NCBI GenBank assembly: GCA_949318235.1
Contig: OX439132.1
Coordinates: forward strand, 45,239,861 to 45,303,860
Origin: Ecdyonurus torrentis
Taxonomy: Eukaryota > Arthropoda > Insecta > Ephemeroptera > Heptageniidae
Length of the DNA: 64,000 nucleotides
Direction of reading: 5' to 3'
Shown here: piece after piece, positions 1-12,308 of the stretch
How the letters are laid out: every line of letters starts with the position of its first letter
Position numbering within the stretch: position 1 is the first letter of the stretch
Made by a program: the position numbers and the translations under genes
Notes under the pieces: generated by a model
Database searches by the model: none
Seen by the model: the letters and a program-made list of their open reading frames with translations, nothing else
Told to the model about the DNA's origin: nothing

Positions 1-139
1 TGTTGTGCGGGTTGCATAAACTGAACATTCTGATCACTGCAACGGGGCTACTGTTGGGTTTTGAGACAAACTAAAGTTATTTATGTAAATCCCATCAAGT
101 GTTTTGTGATATAAATGTGTTTTTCTCTGGTTTATTCCT
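1..139. mobile_element. MITE family B, right half only
   Basis: Matches the right half of the intact family B copies (TGCGGGTTGCATAAA, GGGGCTACTGTTGGGTTTTG, CCCATCAAGTGTTTTGTGAT). The window edge removes the left half. It ends at TTTAA, where a family A copy begins immediately. Confidence 0.8.
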
Positions 140-143
140 TTAA

Positions 144-419
144 AGGCAGAACAACTTGAACAAAAAAACATGTCTATATTCTAACATACCTAAATATCAA
201 CGTTGATTTGGCCGGAGTCATTGATTTCTAATTTATTTTACTTTCACGAAATATTCAATGCGGGTTTATGACGTCACAGCTCGCCTGTTTCTAGTAAACT
301 GTGACGTCATAAACCCGCATCTGCTATTCCGTGAATGGAAAATAAATTAGAAATCAATGACTCCGCAATGCTAAATCAACGTTGATATATATGCTGTGGG
401 ATATTAGACGTTTTTTGTT
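144..419. mobile_element. MITE family A copy 1 (right end lost to microsatellite)
   Basis: Long palindrome: arms around CAACGTTGATTTGGCCGGAG, AATCAATGACTCC and two TGACGTCA sites. The expected right terminus is replaced by a (CT)n/(CTGT)n tract starting at 430. Confidence 0.8.
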
Positions 420-427
420 ACGCTTGT

Positions 428-742
<315 letters not shown>

Positions 743-1176
743 TTCTTACAAAGTTTAAGGGAAATAAAAAATACTCAAATTATTATTTTTTATTTATATT
801 TATTTCCAACCAACAATTCCACATACATGTATAAAATTACATAGTCAGGTATATAATTAGTGTAGAAGCCAATACGATGAGCACTAGTGATACTATGCAA
901 ACATTATAGTATGTATTTTATATATATTCCACTATATAGACAGAACCTGTATTGGTGGAAACGTCAACACTTGAAATGTTTGTTTTATCTTGATAGCATC
1001 GAATTTACGATAACTTTTTTAGACGCTCTCTATAGCATTAGTTCATTAGAATGTAAAAACATGAATGAAATTAAATGATTTCATCGTGTATTTATTTGTA
1101 CATAGTTTTTTTATTATTATTTTTATTTATTTATTTTTTTTTTTGAAATTTTTTTAATGCAGTGTTTTCCGACAAT
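743..1176. other. AT-rich intron sequence, nothing recognised
   Basis: AT-rich sequence with T runs. The 63-codon frame at 887 has no coding character. Confidence 0.6.
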
Positions 1177-1484
1177 ATAGTGTGTATGCATTCATGTTAA
1201 AGTCGACGCCATGTTGGATAACTCAATAACATGGTTAACATAGGACAATAAATCATTTTGCCAGTTTAAAACCACTATGCAATATTTTTGAGAGTATTGA
1301 TGTTGTAAATATGTTGAATTAATATCTCAAATATGTGAGAAAAATAACAAAATACAAAAAATTAACCGATTTTCCAAAGAAAATTGGCTTAAATGAAGTT
1401 TGTCCTATGCTGAGCAATGTTATGCACTACTCCAGTATGGCCTCCAAGCGCAATAAATATGACGTCATCCGCATACACCCTATA
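1177..1484 (+). mobile_element. MITE family D copy 1
   Basis: Family D is about 310 bp with short terminal inverted repeats (TATAGGGTGTATGC and complement) and a non-palindromic interior: GTCGACGCCATGTTGGATAA, a TTTTGCCAGTTTAAAA block, TGAAGTTTGTCCTATGCTGA, TCCAGTATGGCCTCCAAGCG and TGACGTCATCCGCATACACC. The ends suggest TA target duplication. At least eight copies occur in the window, in both orientations. Confidence 0.85.
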
Positions 1485-1520
1485 TGTGCATCAAAATTCT
1501 TTTCTCAGTGTACGCTATGG

Positions 1521-1797
1521 GATCTATGCAAAGTTGACGCCATATTGGATCACTCAATAACATGGGCCCGTATAGGAAAATGACTCATTTTGCCACTTTA
1601 AAAATACTAACTGTACACATTGATGTTTTAAATAAATTAGTATCTCAAATGTAAGAAAAATAATAATAACAAAAAATTGACCGATTTCCCAGAGAAAATA
1701 AACAAAAACGAAGTTTATCCTATACTGCAGAGCAATGTTTAATCCAGTATGGCATCGAAGCGCATTCATTATGACGTCATGCGTATACACCCTATAT
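1521..1797 (+). mobile_element. MITE family D copy 2 (diverged tandem neighbour)
   Basis: Same order of blocks as copy 1, just downstream, with more substitutions and a degraded left end. It ends GTATACACCCTATA. Confidence 0.75.
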
Positions 1798-2136
1798 AAT
1801 GATGCATAGGTTCATTTGTCCGCAATATGATAAACTTTGCAAGAAAATCCTGCATAACTGCGATATCAATGCAGATTTTTGTCATTGATTGCTGTGACTT
1901 TGAAGTAAGAGTGACCACAAAGGTCAACAGTATATATATATATAGTTCATGGTCATCTCATATTACGTATGCTTTGATCAAAGCATAATATATTATGTTA
2001 CGATGAAGACGAGATATAGGGGTTGCCTATATACTATTATATCAAGTGGGTTCTTATCGATTATGTATAAAAAGCTTTATTTTCCGCAAGTTAAGATTGC
2101 GGAAATATAACATTCCCTCTCTCGTATGAATTTTGA

Positions 2137-2295
<159 letters not shown>

Positions 2296-2365
2296 CACTT
2301 TGAAATTCTGCATGCGCTCAAGTTGGATGAGAAGTATTCATCATAAATCTTTTTCTCAAACGTGA

Positions 2366-2732
2366 CCTAGTGCGTTCTTTTTTCTTCTTTCTCTTAAAGT
2401 ATTATTTTTGTGAAGAGTCGAATAAGAAAATCTATATTGTAGCATGTGACGACCTATACTTCTCGTTTGTCTCTCATTCCCACACATTTAAATTGAATAT
2501 TAACCATGGGTATGAATATACTTAAGGGGGATGAGCTATATCAGTTGATCTATAGAGGAATCGTAATTGAAGTACACTAGAAATTTTCAAGTATGTAAAT
2601 TAAAAGTCATGGTAATTATACTTTGATTGTTAAGAGGTTGCGATTGTATCTTTTAACTGCAACAATTCAAAAAATTAAAATGAAAGTCACTGTAAATAAA
2701 AAAAAATAATAATAATAATACAAAAAAATCAA

Positions 2733-2771
<39 letters not shown>

Positions 2772-3200
2772 AAATAAATAAATAAATAAATATATAAGTT
2801 TTAATAATTATAATGCTATTTAGCACCATTTGTTAACACCATACAAATACAAAATAACTATTTGTATTCTGCATAATAACTATCATAGCATAAATATTAT
2901 CTTGTATAGCATTTTTTTAATTATATAATCAACATTTATGCTATTAAGCTATAAATGTAGCATAAATTACGTAATTTATTCTTTACGTTTATACATGGAC
3001 AAAAATAAATACGTAAGAATTTTTTTAGTTCATTTTCATCATAATTTGATCTATATTATACTTTTTATATTAACTATGTTACATATAGAATAAATAAATA
3101 TTATATTGTACTGAATATTCCTTTATGTTTTTCATATTTAGCATCATTTGCTATAAATGTAGCATAAATTACGTAATTTTATTCTTTACGTTGATATACT

Positions 3201-3251
<51 letters not shown>

Positions 3252-3607
3252 TAAGGAGGTTTTGAAATTATCATGAAATTTTTCACAGAAGCTTAAACAA
3301 GAAACTTGAACCAGCAAAATTGATAGCACCAGACTTTGAAAATGTAGAGACAAATTGAGTCCTCTAATCACTCGTCTTAATACTTTTGTCTCGCAATATT
3401 AAATATAAAGCTGATATAAAACACAAATATTAAAACTTTAAAAACTGTAATTTATTATTAACTCCTATAGTTTTTTATTATATACATTTAAATTTTCTCT
3501 AAAATAATAAAATGATTTTAAGTTTAATAAGCCTTTGCCGTATATTATAAAAGTTTTTGTTTATTTTTCAAAAGAGAACATTTTCATTTTTCTTTCTACT
3601 TAAGAGC

Positions 3608-3610
<3 letters not shown>
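2366..3610. other. AT-rich intron with poly-A/T runs
   Basis: Contains an A run (2730-2764), (AAAT)n, a long T run (3203-3250) and several GCATAAATTACGTAAT-like units (2960, 3165) that recur at 10790 and 20050. No coding signal. Confidence 0.6.

Positions 3611-3684
<74 letters not shown>
3611..3684 (+). repeat. (GA)n microsatellite
   Basis: About 37 GA units, CT/GA type as elsewhere in the window. Confidence 0.97.
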
Positions 3685-3687
<3 letters not shown>

Positions 3688-4299
3688 TGTATATACCTTT
3701 CTGCTTTATTATGTAACAAAAAAAAAACTTTGGAAATGACTTTTTAGGGGATTAAACTTAAAAGTAAACTCCGCAGTCCGCTTAACTATACATATTGCCT
3801 TGATTCTCTAATTTAACTGTAAAAAAAAAAAAAAAAAAAAAAAACTCTTATATGGCTTTATTTTTTTTTTAATCTCTGCGGCAATTTTTTTTCCCTCTTA
3901 AAAAAAAAAGTTTTGAAAAGTTTTAAGACAAAAAGTCTTGAAAGTTAATAAAGTTGATGATAATATTATAATGTTTTATACAATTGAGATATTCTCTCGT
4001 TTTGAGGTACTTTATACGTATATATATAACAGAGAAACGTTATGAGAAAATGTTATGCTATACATATTGCTAAGTATGCGTAATGTACAAGTACTTACTG
4101 TATAGCTTCAAGTTGAATACTTGAGATTTCAATTATACTGCAAGTTGTTTAACCACAATTGTATACAATTAAAATGTAAGTTTTTAATGACTACGGTACA
4201 AATATATTACGTAATTGAAAATTGCTTTATTATAGAGCATTTCTTCTCTGGAATTCTGCTGGACATTTTATGTTGTGTAATCATTATATATATATACAA

Positions 4300-4591
4300 C
4301 ACTCTAAAAAATGGTGCATTTCTTTAGTTACAATTTATACTAACTTATTTAAGATATACACTTTTAAGTTATTATGAGTAGCTAAAATAATGTATTTTAG
4401 TAAATTATTAAAAATAGCTAATTTAACTTAAAATAGCTTAAAGAACCGTTAAAAAACTTAAAACAACTTAAATTAGCTATTTTTAACAACTTGCTAAAAT
4501 GCATTATTTTAGCTACTCATAATAACTTAAAAGTGTATATCTTAAATAAGTTAGGATTCGTAACTAAAGTAATGCACCATTTTTTAGAGTG
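4300..4591. mobile_element. MITE family C copy 1 (intact palindrome)
   Basis: About 290-bp near-perfect palindrome with ends CACTCTAAAAAATGGTGCAT and its complement. The arms contain TTATGAGTAGCTAAAATAAT. The flanking TA is compatible with a Tc1/mariner-type target duplication. It provides the empty site that dates family A copy 2. Confidence 0.85.
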
Positions 4592-4753
4592 TATATATTA
4601 TAAATTATGATATTATGCATAAATGTTGCTGCATTAAACTGCATAGCTTTATTATTAAGTATTTATTTTTGTCATGCACACAAATTAAACAATATAATAA
4701 TTTATGCTATACTGCGTACTAACTGTTGCATAGCATAAATATCATGTTATATA

Positions 4754-6774
4754 TAGGAATAGACCAGAGAAAAACATAAGCATTTACATTAAAAAACACT
4801 TGATGGGACTTACATAAATAACTTTAGTTTGTCTCAAAATCCAACTGTAGCTCCGTAGCAGTGATTAGAAATGTCGATTTATGCAAACCGCATAACATTT
4901 TTTTTTACTGATTTTTAAATAAATATAAATAAATAAATAATAGTCTTTATTGTTCAAACAACAAATTAGCAGCAGATGAAATATACATATAATAAATTAT
5001 TAAAAATTGAACAAAAGGCGCAGTCAGGACAACGAGTCCTATCAACTGAACCGGAAATAAGTGACGACACTGTATGGAATAATAAAAATAACCAATTATA
5101 ATTAACATATTATTTTGTGTCCACTTATAACATTATGTTTTAATAAGAAAAGATAAGTACAATAATATATGAGCTAGTTACTAGCATAATCTTTTAGAAA
5201 TAGATTTTTTAAACATTGAGATTGTAGACATACAACATACATCATCAGGTAATTTATTCCATAGCTTAGCTCCTAATAAGGAGAAACAATCTGTTTTAAT
5301 ATTAGGTATTTGTAAATAATATTTATGAGATCTAGTATTGCGAGAGTGAACTGAACTCATGAGTGTAAACATATTTTTTAAATACTGAGGCTGATCACAA
5401 TGAATTATTTTATACATTTGACATAAAATATGATATTCTCGACGCTCAGTGATTCTAGGCCATGATAATTTGGTGTAAAATTCAGACACATGATCAAATT
5501 TGCGTAAATCATAAATATATCTTATACATGCATTTACAAGTTTTTCTAAGCTATATTCAACTTGAGAAGTAGCATCACAATACACAATATCACAATAATC
5601 AATAATTGGCAGAACAAGAGTTTGAATTAATTTAACCCGCGTATCAATAGGAGTATCTCTCCTAAACTTGTATAAACTATTTAACGCAGCATATACTTTT
5701 TGACTAGTAAAAGCAGCTTGTTGTTTCCAAGAAAGCGTACTATCAATCATTAATCCAAGATTTTTAACACAAGAGAAATACTCCACTTCAACACCATTTA
5801 GCACAGGTTTAGGTATACTATTCAGATCAATCTTTTTGATTAGTTTATCAGAACCAACAACAATAGCTTGTGTTTTACTAGTATTAAGTTCAAGACCATG
5901 AGTACGAGCCCACTCAAAAACAGTTTTTAAATCTTCATTTATACACTTAATAGTATTAACAATATTTTCTATTTTAGTATGCATATACAATTGTTTATCA
6001 TCTGCATACATATGTCTATTACAATGAATTAGGGCTCTTGCAATATCATATGTATACAGTGAAAAAAGTAGAGGGGAGAGGCAGCTACCCTGGGCAAGAC
6101 TATATATTTTTTCACAATCAGAAAGCATACCATTATTACCAACAACAGTTTGACTTCTGCAGCTTAAATAAGATGATACCCATTTTAATACACTGTCGGA
6201 AAAGTTAATACTTTTAAGTTTAGCATTTAATATATCTACATTAACCGAGTCAAACGCCTTAGAAAAATCCAAAAGCACCATAATAGTAATTTCTCGGCGT
6301 GAAATAGCTTTCCTTAGATCTTCCATAATCTTAAGTAAAGCTGAGCAACAACTGTGTTTTTTTCTAAAGCCAGATTGGTATTCATCAATTACCTTATTTT
6401 CCGTAACATATTTAACAATTTGTTCACAGACAATTTTTTCAAAAGCCTTAGCTATAACACAAAGAAGGCTAATAGGTCTGACATCACTTATTTCAACAAC
6501 ATTATTTTTTTTAGGAATAGGTTTAATTAATGCTTGCTTCCAAACATCTGGAAAAACACCGTTTTGTAATGAGTAATTAAATAAATGTGTAAGAGAGGGT
6601 AATGTTTCTGACGTCATAAACATGAATAGTCACAGAAATTGCATACTTTACAGTATTTTCACGCTCTCTCGTGTGGCTACATTAACATTCTGGTGAAAAT
6701 TGTCAACAGCTTTGAAGTTCCCATTTCATGTTTATTCATTAAAAAGTACATGCTGTTTTATGTGGTCTATGGCT
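4754..6774. mobile_element. MITE family B copy split by LINE
   Basis: The left half 4754-4902 (ACACTTGATGGGACTTACAT, TTTGTCTCAAAATCCAAC) and right half 6608-6774 (GACGTCATAAACATGAAT, TTGCATACTTTACAGTATTT, GTCTATGGCTTTA) are the two parts of one element, separated by the LINE at 4903-6607. Confidence 0.85.
4903..6607 (-). mobile_element. 5'-truncated non-LTR retrotransposon (jockey/CR1-like RT)
   Basis: The reverse-strand open frame 5181-6623 (480 codons) encodes the reverse-transcriptase half of a LINE: RPISLLCVIAKAFEKIV, motif A DFSKAFDSVN, motif B AQGSCLSPLLFSLY, motif C MYADD, thumb region and a C-terminal NTRSHKYYL segment. There are no internal stops, so it is young or was recently active. 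Endonuclease and ORF1 are missing: the copy is 5'-truncated near 6607. Its 3' end (near 4903 on the + strand) has a TTTA-rich tail. It split a family B MITE (4754-4902 and 6608-6774). The first codons of the open frame (MFMTS) are MITE sequence. The clade is uncertain. Confidence 0.88.
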
Positions 6775-7310
6775 TTATGGCATATTTTTTCAGTTTTAAT
6801 TTAGTACCATATATATGCTTTGTAATTAATTTATACATAATCTATTTTCAAAAAAAAAAATATATCAATTTTATTGCCAGATAAAAACATAATTAAGCAA
6901 CAATGCAAGTGATAACAATTGAGTATTCGCGATAATCAATAATACATGAAATATAAAAAGATAAAAAATATCTATATAGTCAGTGAAATTTTTAGAGATG
7001 CGCATGAAGTATTTTTGATTTATAAAGATTATAGGAAATATAAAATTATACGATCTATCCCACGGTATATAAAGTTTATTTATAGGGGTTGATGTTAGGG
7101 GTCGCGAAGTATTTTTTAAAATGTGCATCATTATTTAAATAAGGATCTATATAATTTACATAATTTATCAGAGCATGTTAAAAAAAATCAATCATATATA
7201 GAGTGGGTTACAGAAATAACAAATTAGTAAGTTAACATAAGAATTAAATTTCAATTTTTTTAATAAAATTTGTGAATGGTGCACTGTAATTGGTCTTCAA
7301 TTACTGCAAT
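6775..7310. other. AT-rich intron, nothing recognised
   Basis: AT-rich sequence without clear repeats or coding potential. Confidence 0.55.
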
Positions 7311-7620
7311 TGGTGCGCATGACGTCATTCTGAATGCTTTTCAATGCTCTTGCTCTTCTTGAGCAATGAATAACATTGCTCAGCATAGAAAAAACGTAGT
7401 TTTTAGCCATTTTCTTTGGAAAATTGGATATTTATTTTATTTATTATTATTTTTCTTGCATACTTGAAAAACGAATTCAACCAATTACCAGCATCAATGC
7501 TCTTAAAAATATTGGGTAGTATTTTTAAACTGGCAAAATGAGTAATTTTCCTATACTGGCCCATGTTATTTAGCGCTCACTTATGGCGTCGACTTTAACA
7601 TGAACGTAGCCACCTTATAG
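7311..7620 (-). mobile_element. MITE family D copy 3 (reverse)
   Basis: Reverse-oriented copy: CGCATGACGTCATTCTGA, then TGAGCAATGAATAACATTGC, ending GGCGTCGACTTTAACATGAA. Confidence 0.8.
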
Positions 7621-8166
7621 TAACCCCGCTCTAGTTAAATATAATTAAATCTGTAATTAAAAAGTGCTTTTATCAATCACGGCTGATTAGTGTGGTTTTA
7701 AAAACATCGATTATATTTTTGAGGTATCAGCAAATTGTATAATCAAACTACAAAATTATAAAGTTTCTAAAGCAAGAAGTGAGCACTCGTTAACAATCAG
7801 TTTTCAGTTATATTTCAAGACAATAAAATTACAAAAATCACTAAGATTTTTTTTTTTTTTTGAAGTGTTTATAATTTTGTTTACAGTTTAGTAGTTATAA
7901 AACATAATTACATTTAACGTACAGAATTTTACCTTTAATATCATTCCTTATTCTGTTTGTATATACACACGCATGGAAATAATAAATGACATATTTTATA
8001 AATATTATAGATTAATTATTATTATTATTATTATGTATTATTATTATTATTATTAATTATTATTACATATTATTTTATGGCATAAATTATGCTAAATTGG
8101 GACAATATAAATAATTATGTTTTACAACATAATATTTATGCTATGTAACATAGCTATTATGCAGTG
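7621..8166. other. AT-rich intron with (TAT)n
   Basis: Contains a (TTA/TAT)n tract near 8015-8065 and a T run near 7848. No gene seen. Confidence 0.6.
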
Positions 8167-8474
8167 TATAGTGTGTATGCATTCATGTTAAAGTCGACGC
8201 CATGTTGGATAACTCAATAACATGGGTAGCATAGGACAAAAAATCATTTTGCCAGTTTAAAACCACTATGCAATAATTTTGAGAGCATTGATGTTGTAAA
8301 TATGTTGAATTAGTGTCTCAAGTATGTGAGAAAAATAACAATAACAAAAATTAACCGATTTCCCAAAGAAAATGGGCTTAAATGAAGTTTGTCCTATGCT
8401 GAGCAATGTTATGCACTACTCCAGTATGGCCTCCAAGCGCAATAAATATGACATCATCTGCATACACCCTATAG
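8167..8474 (+). mobile_element. MITE family D copy 4
   Basis: Nearly identical to copy 1, with TGACATCA in place of TGACGTCA. It lies 120 bp upstream of the first aPKC exon in the window. Confidence 0.85.
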
Positions 8475-8596
8475 TATAGCATAAAATATGCTGTATTGAA
8501 AAAATTGTGCTGAAAATGTGAAAATGTTTTGTTAATTGTCTTGTGATTTGTGAAATCAAAATAATATACTGACGTGCATTTGTTTGTTTGTTACAG

Positions 8597-8647
8597 TGTT
8601 CCCCAATGTGCCTCCGGCGCCAGGAATGCCTTGTCAAGGCGAGGACC
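8597..8647 (+). CDS. aPKC: aPKC exon (PB1-C1 linker), first in window
   Basis: Internal 51-nt exon between a TTACAG acceptor and a GTAAGT donor. After two bases that finish a codon it reads FPNVPPAPGMPCQGED, matching the conserved linker that follows the PB1 domain of atypical PKCs (vertebrate form begins FPCVPERPGMPC). It ends one base into the next codon, which is completed as Arg by the next exon. The PB1 exons, which bind Par-6 and p62, are not visible upstream, so the gene enters the window already in an intron. Identification is firm because frame, phase and sequence all continue into the pseudosubstrate exon 5.4 kb away. Confidence 0.93.
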
Positions 8648-8798
8648 GTAAGTTACATTATAACATATACACTCAGAAAACACTTACGTAGTGACAATGT
8701 AATCATGCATGGCCATAAAGCAATGATTGAATAATCCTATAAAATAATATAAGTAGATGACTCATGTAATCCAAAGAGAATTCCCCGCTGAAAGTATA

Positions 8799-9331
8799 CA
8801 CTCTAAGAAATGGTGCATTAAGTAGCTAAAACTATGCATTTTAGCAAACTAATTAAAATAGCTTAAATTTAAGTTTTTTTAAGCTATTTTAAGTTAAAAT
8901 ATGTATTGTTAATAATTTGCTAAAATGCTAAAAGCTACTCATAATAATTTTAAAGTGATTATCTTAAAGGCGTAGAACACCTTGAACAAAAAAGTTACGT
9001 AATATCCTAACAAACCTGAAAATCAACGTTAATTTGGCGAGAGTCATTGATTTCTAATTTATTTTCCATTCACAAAATGCCACTGCCGGTCACTGACGTC
9101 ACAGCTCGCCTGGTCCACGCGCAAGTAACCCGGGCGAGCTGTGACGTCAGTGACCGGCAGCAGCATTTTGTGAATGGAAAATAAATTAGAAATCAATGAC
9201 TCCGGCCAAATCAACGTTGATTTTCAGGTTTTTTAGGATATTATGCAACTTTTTTGTTCAATTAAGGTGTTCTATACGCCTTTAAATAAGTCAGGATTCG
9301 TAACTAAAGTAATGCACCAATTTTTAGAGTG
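8799..9331. mobile_element. MITE family C copy 2, interrupted by family A
   Basis: Left part 8799-8967 and right part 9282-9331 (ATAAGTCAGGATTCGTAACT, GCACCAATTTTTAGAGTG) form one family C palindrome, split exactly at a TTAA. Confidence 0.88.
8968..9281. mobile_element. MITE family A copy 2, TTAA-flanked and intact
   Basis: Near-perfect 314-bp palindrome with ends AGGCGTAGAACACCTTGAAC and complement, flanked by TTAA on both sides (8964-8967, 9282-9285). Compared with uninterrupted family C, which has one TTAA, this shows a TTAA target-site duplication, the mark of piggyBac-type transposition. It carries two TGACGTCA sites. Confidence 0.9.
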
Positions 9332-9685
9332 GAGACGTGTATTGAGAGTTAAAATTACATTGATCAAATGGGCAACAAAATATAGCTGCCAAAAGATAAA
9401 ATAAATCAAAAAGCACCACAAAAAATTGAATAACGATATTCTCTTTGCCATACTTAAGCCATGTACTTATCTTGTCATAAAATAATGATCACGTAAAGTA
9501 GCGTACAGTCTTTTTTTACAAAAAAATTGATTTCTTTAGGCTTATGGCCATACAATGCAATCAGATAGAAATTTCAGTTGACGCAAAACTACATTTTATT
9601 TCCATAATTATGCCAATAGAATTAATTTCTTCAGTAAAAATACTGTACCAGGTAAAGCACCAAAAGTTCACTAGGGAAGTCAGTA

Positions 9686-9792
9686 GTGTTGTTCGTAAAC
9701 CCTGTTTTCTTGCACCAAAAAAATGCGCATTCCATTGGAATAACCAAAGGTGATCGTCACTTTAGGAGCAGAGAACAGGGTTTACGAACAGT
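9686..9792. mobile_element. short hairpin repeat family G copy 1
   Basis: Palindrome of about 105 bp with ends GTTCGTAAACCCTGTT and complement, and interior TGCACCAAAAAAATGCGCAT. Six copies are scattered over the window. Confidence 0.85.
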
Positions 9793-9795
9793 ATT

Positions 9796-10195
9796 TTAGT
9801 ACTTTACTTGTATTGGTCAAAAGTCGCTATAGGTATGCATTCTCTCACTGTCAGATTAAGTTCGATTACTTAAAAAATAATTTTTAAAAAGTCGATTTAT
9901 AAATTTTAACATAGAAGAAAATTTATATTTACACGCCTGTTGACTTTTTAAGCTAGTAAATAGTATATAATTTAAGCTAGTAAATAGTATATAATTATAT
10001 GTTTTTAAATACAAATCGACTTACATGGTCCTCTAAACTGAACCAAGGACACTGTGAGATGAAATTTGAGTCTGTTGTCGTATGGAAAAACAATGTTATT
10101 TTTATATGGAGTTCATTTAATTCTCCATATGAATACAGGATTTTTACAAGTAATTGATAGTAAATAAAATATTTCCATGAATTGTTGGGTTATTT
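9796..10195. other. intron sequence, nothing recognised
   Basis: AT-rich. A short direct duplication (TTTAAGCTAGTAAATAGTAT) occurs at 9948-9990. Confidence 0.55.
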
Positions 10196-10400
10196 GCAGG
10201 GACCGGAACCGCTGCCAATTTTTGCGGTTCCTGATCAAGAGGTTCTTAAGAACCGATTTTTGAGAACCGGTTTCGAAAAGCGGTTCTTAAGAACCGGTTC
10301 TTGAGAACCGGTTCTTAAAAGCGGTTCTTGAGAACCGATTCATAAGAACCGGTTCTTGGCGGTTCTTAAGAACCGGTTCCGGTTCTAATTCGTGCCGCGA
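10196..10400. repeat. cluster of AGAACCGGTTCT-type palindromes
   Basis: About 200 bp of overlapping GGTTCT/AGAACC half-sites in both orientations. AACCGGTT occurs exactly five times (10265, 10292, 10306, 10347, 10371), with related GGTTCTTAAGAACC spacers. The core matches the palindromic Grainyhead-type site, but a degenerate short satellite is an equal explanation. Confidence 0.7.
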
Positions 10401-11164
10401 TCGTCGTGAACATTACAAATATTTGTTATTGTTATTTGTATAAAATTACCACCTAAGATAGGACAAATGTACAAGTTTAAAACATGGAAAAAAAGTTGTC
10501 CTATTTTGAGTGGTATAGTTTCATCCAAATAGACTAAAAATTCACAGAGATAATAAATTGTATTTAATATCTGTACTTTATAGTGAACACCCTGTACACG
10601 GACAAAAATAACTACAGTACGTAATAATTATGCTAGCTCATTTTCAGCATAATTTGTTCAATACAGCATAATTTATGCTATACTTCATAATAACTATGTT
10701 ACAAAGCACAAATATTATGTTGTACAGCATAATTATTTATGTTGTTATTTAGCAACATTTGTGCTATATAATGACATAAATGCAGCATAAATTACGTAAT
10801 TTGTATTCTGTGTACAAGACAAGAGAAGATTAGACAATAAAATTTTATATCACAGTGTCTGTACTGCATGTACACACGATTATAATAATATATTTAACAT
10901 TCAAATACTCGCGCTAAAGTTCCAATATAATTCTTATAATAAAAACTTGCTCTGAATTTAAATTTATAGTTAAATGGTAAAATGATACGAATGACATATT
11001 AAACACAAATTTAAATTTATTTCAACGTTTATATATTATAAAACTTACATTTAACTTATATTATTGTAATGTGATTTATTGACTCAAATTGTATAGTAAG
11101 AATACGATACGTGATTGTAAATATTTAATTGACATGCTGTCTCATTTTGAGGCAATAACCTATA
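10401..11164. other. AT-rich intron, nothing gene-like
   Basis: Contains another ATAAATTACGTAATTT unit near 10790. No exon or hairpin above background was recognised. Confidence 0.55.
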
Positions 11165-11497
11165 TAAAGAGGAAGTTCAGAGGTTACAACATGACTTCTT
11201 CAATGTTAGATAATGAGAAGAACTGTTCACAAACTGACATATATGGTGACCCAAAACCCTTCCGTAGCCCCGCAAACTCGTGATCATCCTGCGAGATATG
11301 CAACTTTTCTCGTATCTTTTACGTCATAGTTACGGCTTTACTATAGAAAATGTTGTAGCGGGTTGCATATCTTGCAGGATGAGCGCAAGTTTAAGGGGCT
11401 ACCATGGGGCTACGGAAGGGCTTTGGGTCATCATGTTAGTTTATGAACAGTTCTTCTCATTATCTAACATTGAAGAAGGCAACTGAACTTTCTCTAT
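11165..11497. mobile_element. fold-back element J
   Basis: About 330-bp inverted repeat. Arms share ATGTTAGATAATGAGAAGAA, ACTGTTCA.AAACT, GACCCAAA.CCCTTCCGTAGCCCC and their complements. The two short open frames at 11089-11486 are the two arms. Confidence 0.8.
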
Positions 11498-11994
11498 AAG
11501 CTCTGATACATTGTATTTGTATTATGACTGTCAAAGATAATAGAAAGGAAGAAAGAAATTTGAATTTAAACTATATTATCACAATCACTTGTCTTTTTTT
11601 TTTTTTTTTTTTTTTTTTAATTTCAAAATTATGTCTATTTTTACGCTTCGTAAGTTTGTAATGGACCAATATAAATATCATAATTACTTGTTTACACTAT
11701 GATATTGATGAGTCAGCGTGCTTCCCTACATTATGCTCTCCCAGCATCCCTTATCTTTGTACATGACTAAGATCTCCATGCAAGCAGTCAGTGTTAGTGT
11801 CTATAGTAGTCGAGTGACCACGATGTTCTTGTACTGTGGGGACCATGTTTTGGTTATCTTATTTCTACTATTAAGTAAGTAACATTAATTAGCACCGTCA
11901 AGTAGGGTGGCTTTGATCAAATTTTCAAAGAATATCTCTGTAATCAAAGCTCATATAGAAACGTGAAACAAAAACTCAAAGAGTGCATCAAGCT

Positions 11995-12304
11995 TATAGG
12001 GTGTGTGCGCATGACGTCATTCTGATTGCTTTTCGATGCTCATCTTGAGTAATGAATAACATTGCTCAGTATAGGGCAAAGGTAGTTTTTGGCTATTTTC
12101 TTTGGAAATTAACTATTTTTTTGGTTATTATTATTTTTCTAGCATACTTGAGGTACTAATTCAACCTGTTAACAGCATCAATGCTCTCAAAAAAATCACG
12201 AAGTATTTTTAAACTGGCAAAATGTGCCATTTTCCTATACCGGACAATGTTATTTAGTACTCACTTATGACATCGACTTTAACATGAATGAAACCACCCT
12301 ATAT
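11995..12304 (-). mobile_element. MITE family D copy 5 (reverse)
   Basis: Starts TATAGGGTGTGTGCGCATGA and ends AACATGAATGAAACCACCCT, with both terminal repeats readable. Confidence 0.85.
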
Positions 12305-12308
12305 AAAG

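Noticed and set aside
9544..9753. 69-codon frame
   Set aside because: Runs through dispersed repeat and family G hairpin sequence; no coding character.
11089..11486. Two adjacent 64-68-codon frames
   Set aside because: They are the two arms of fold-back element J.
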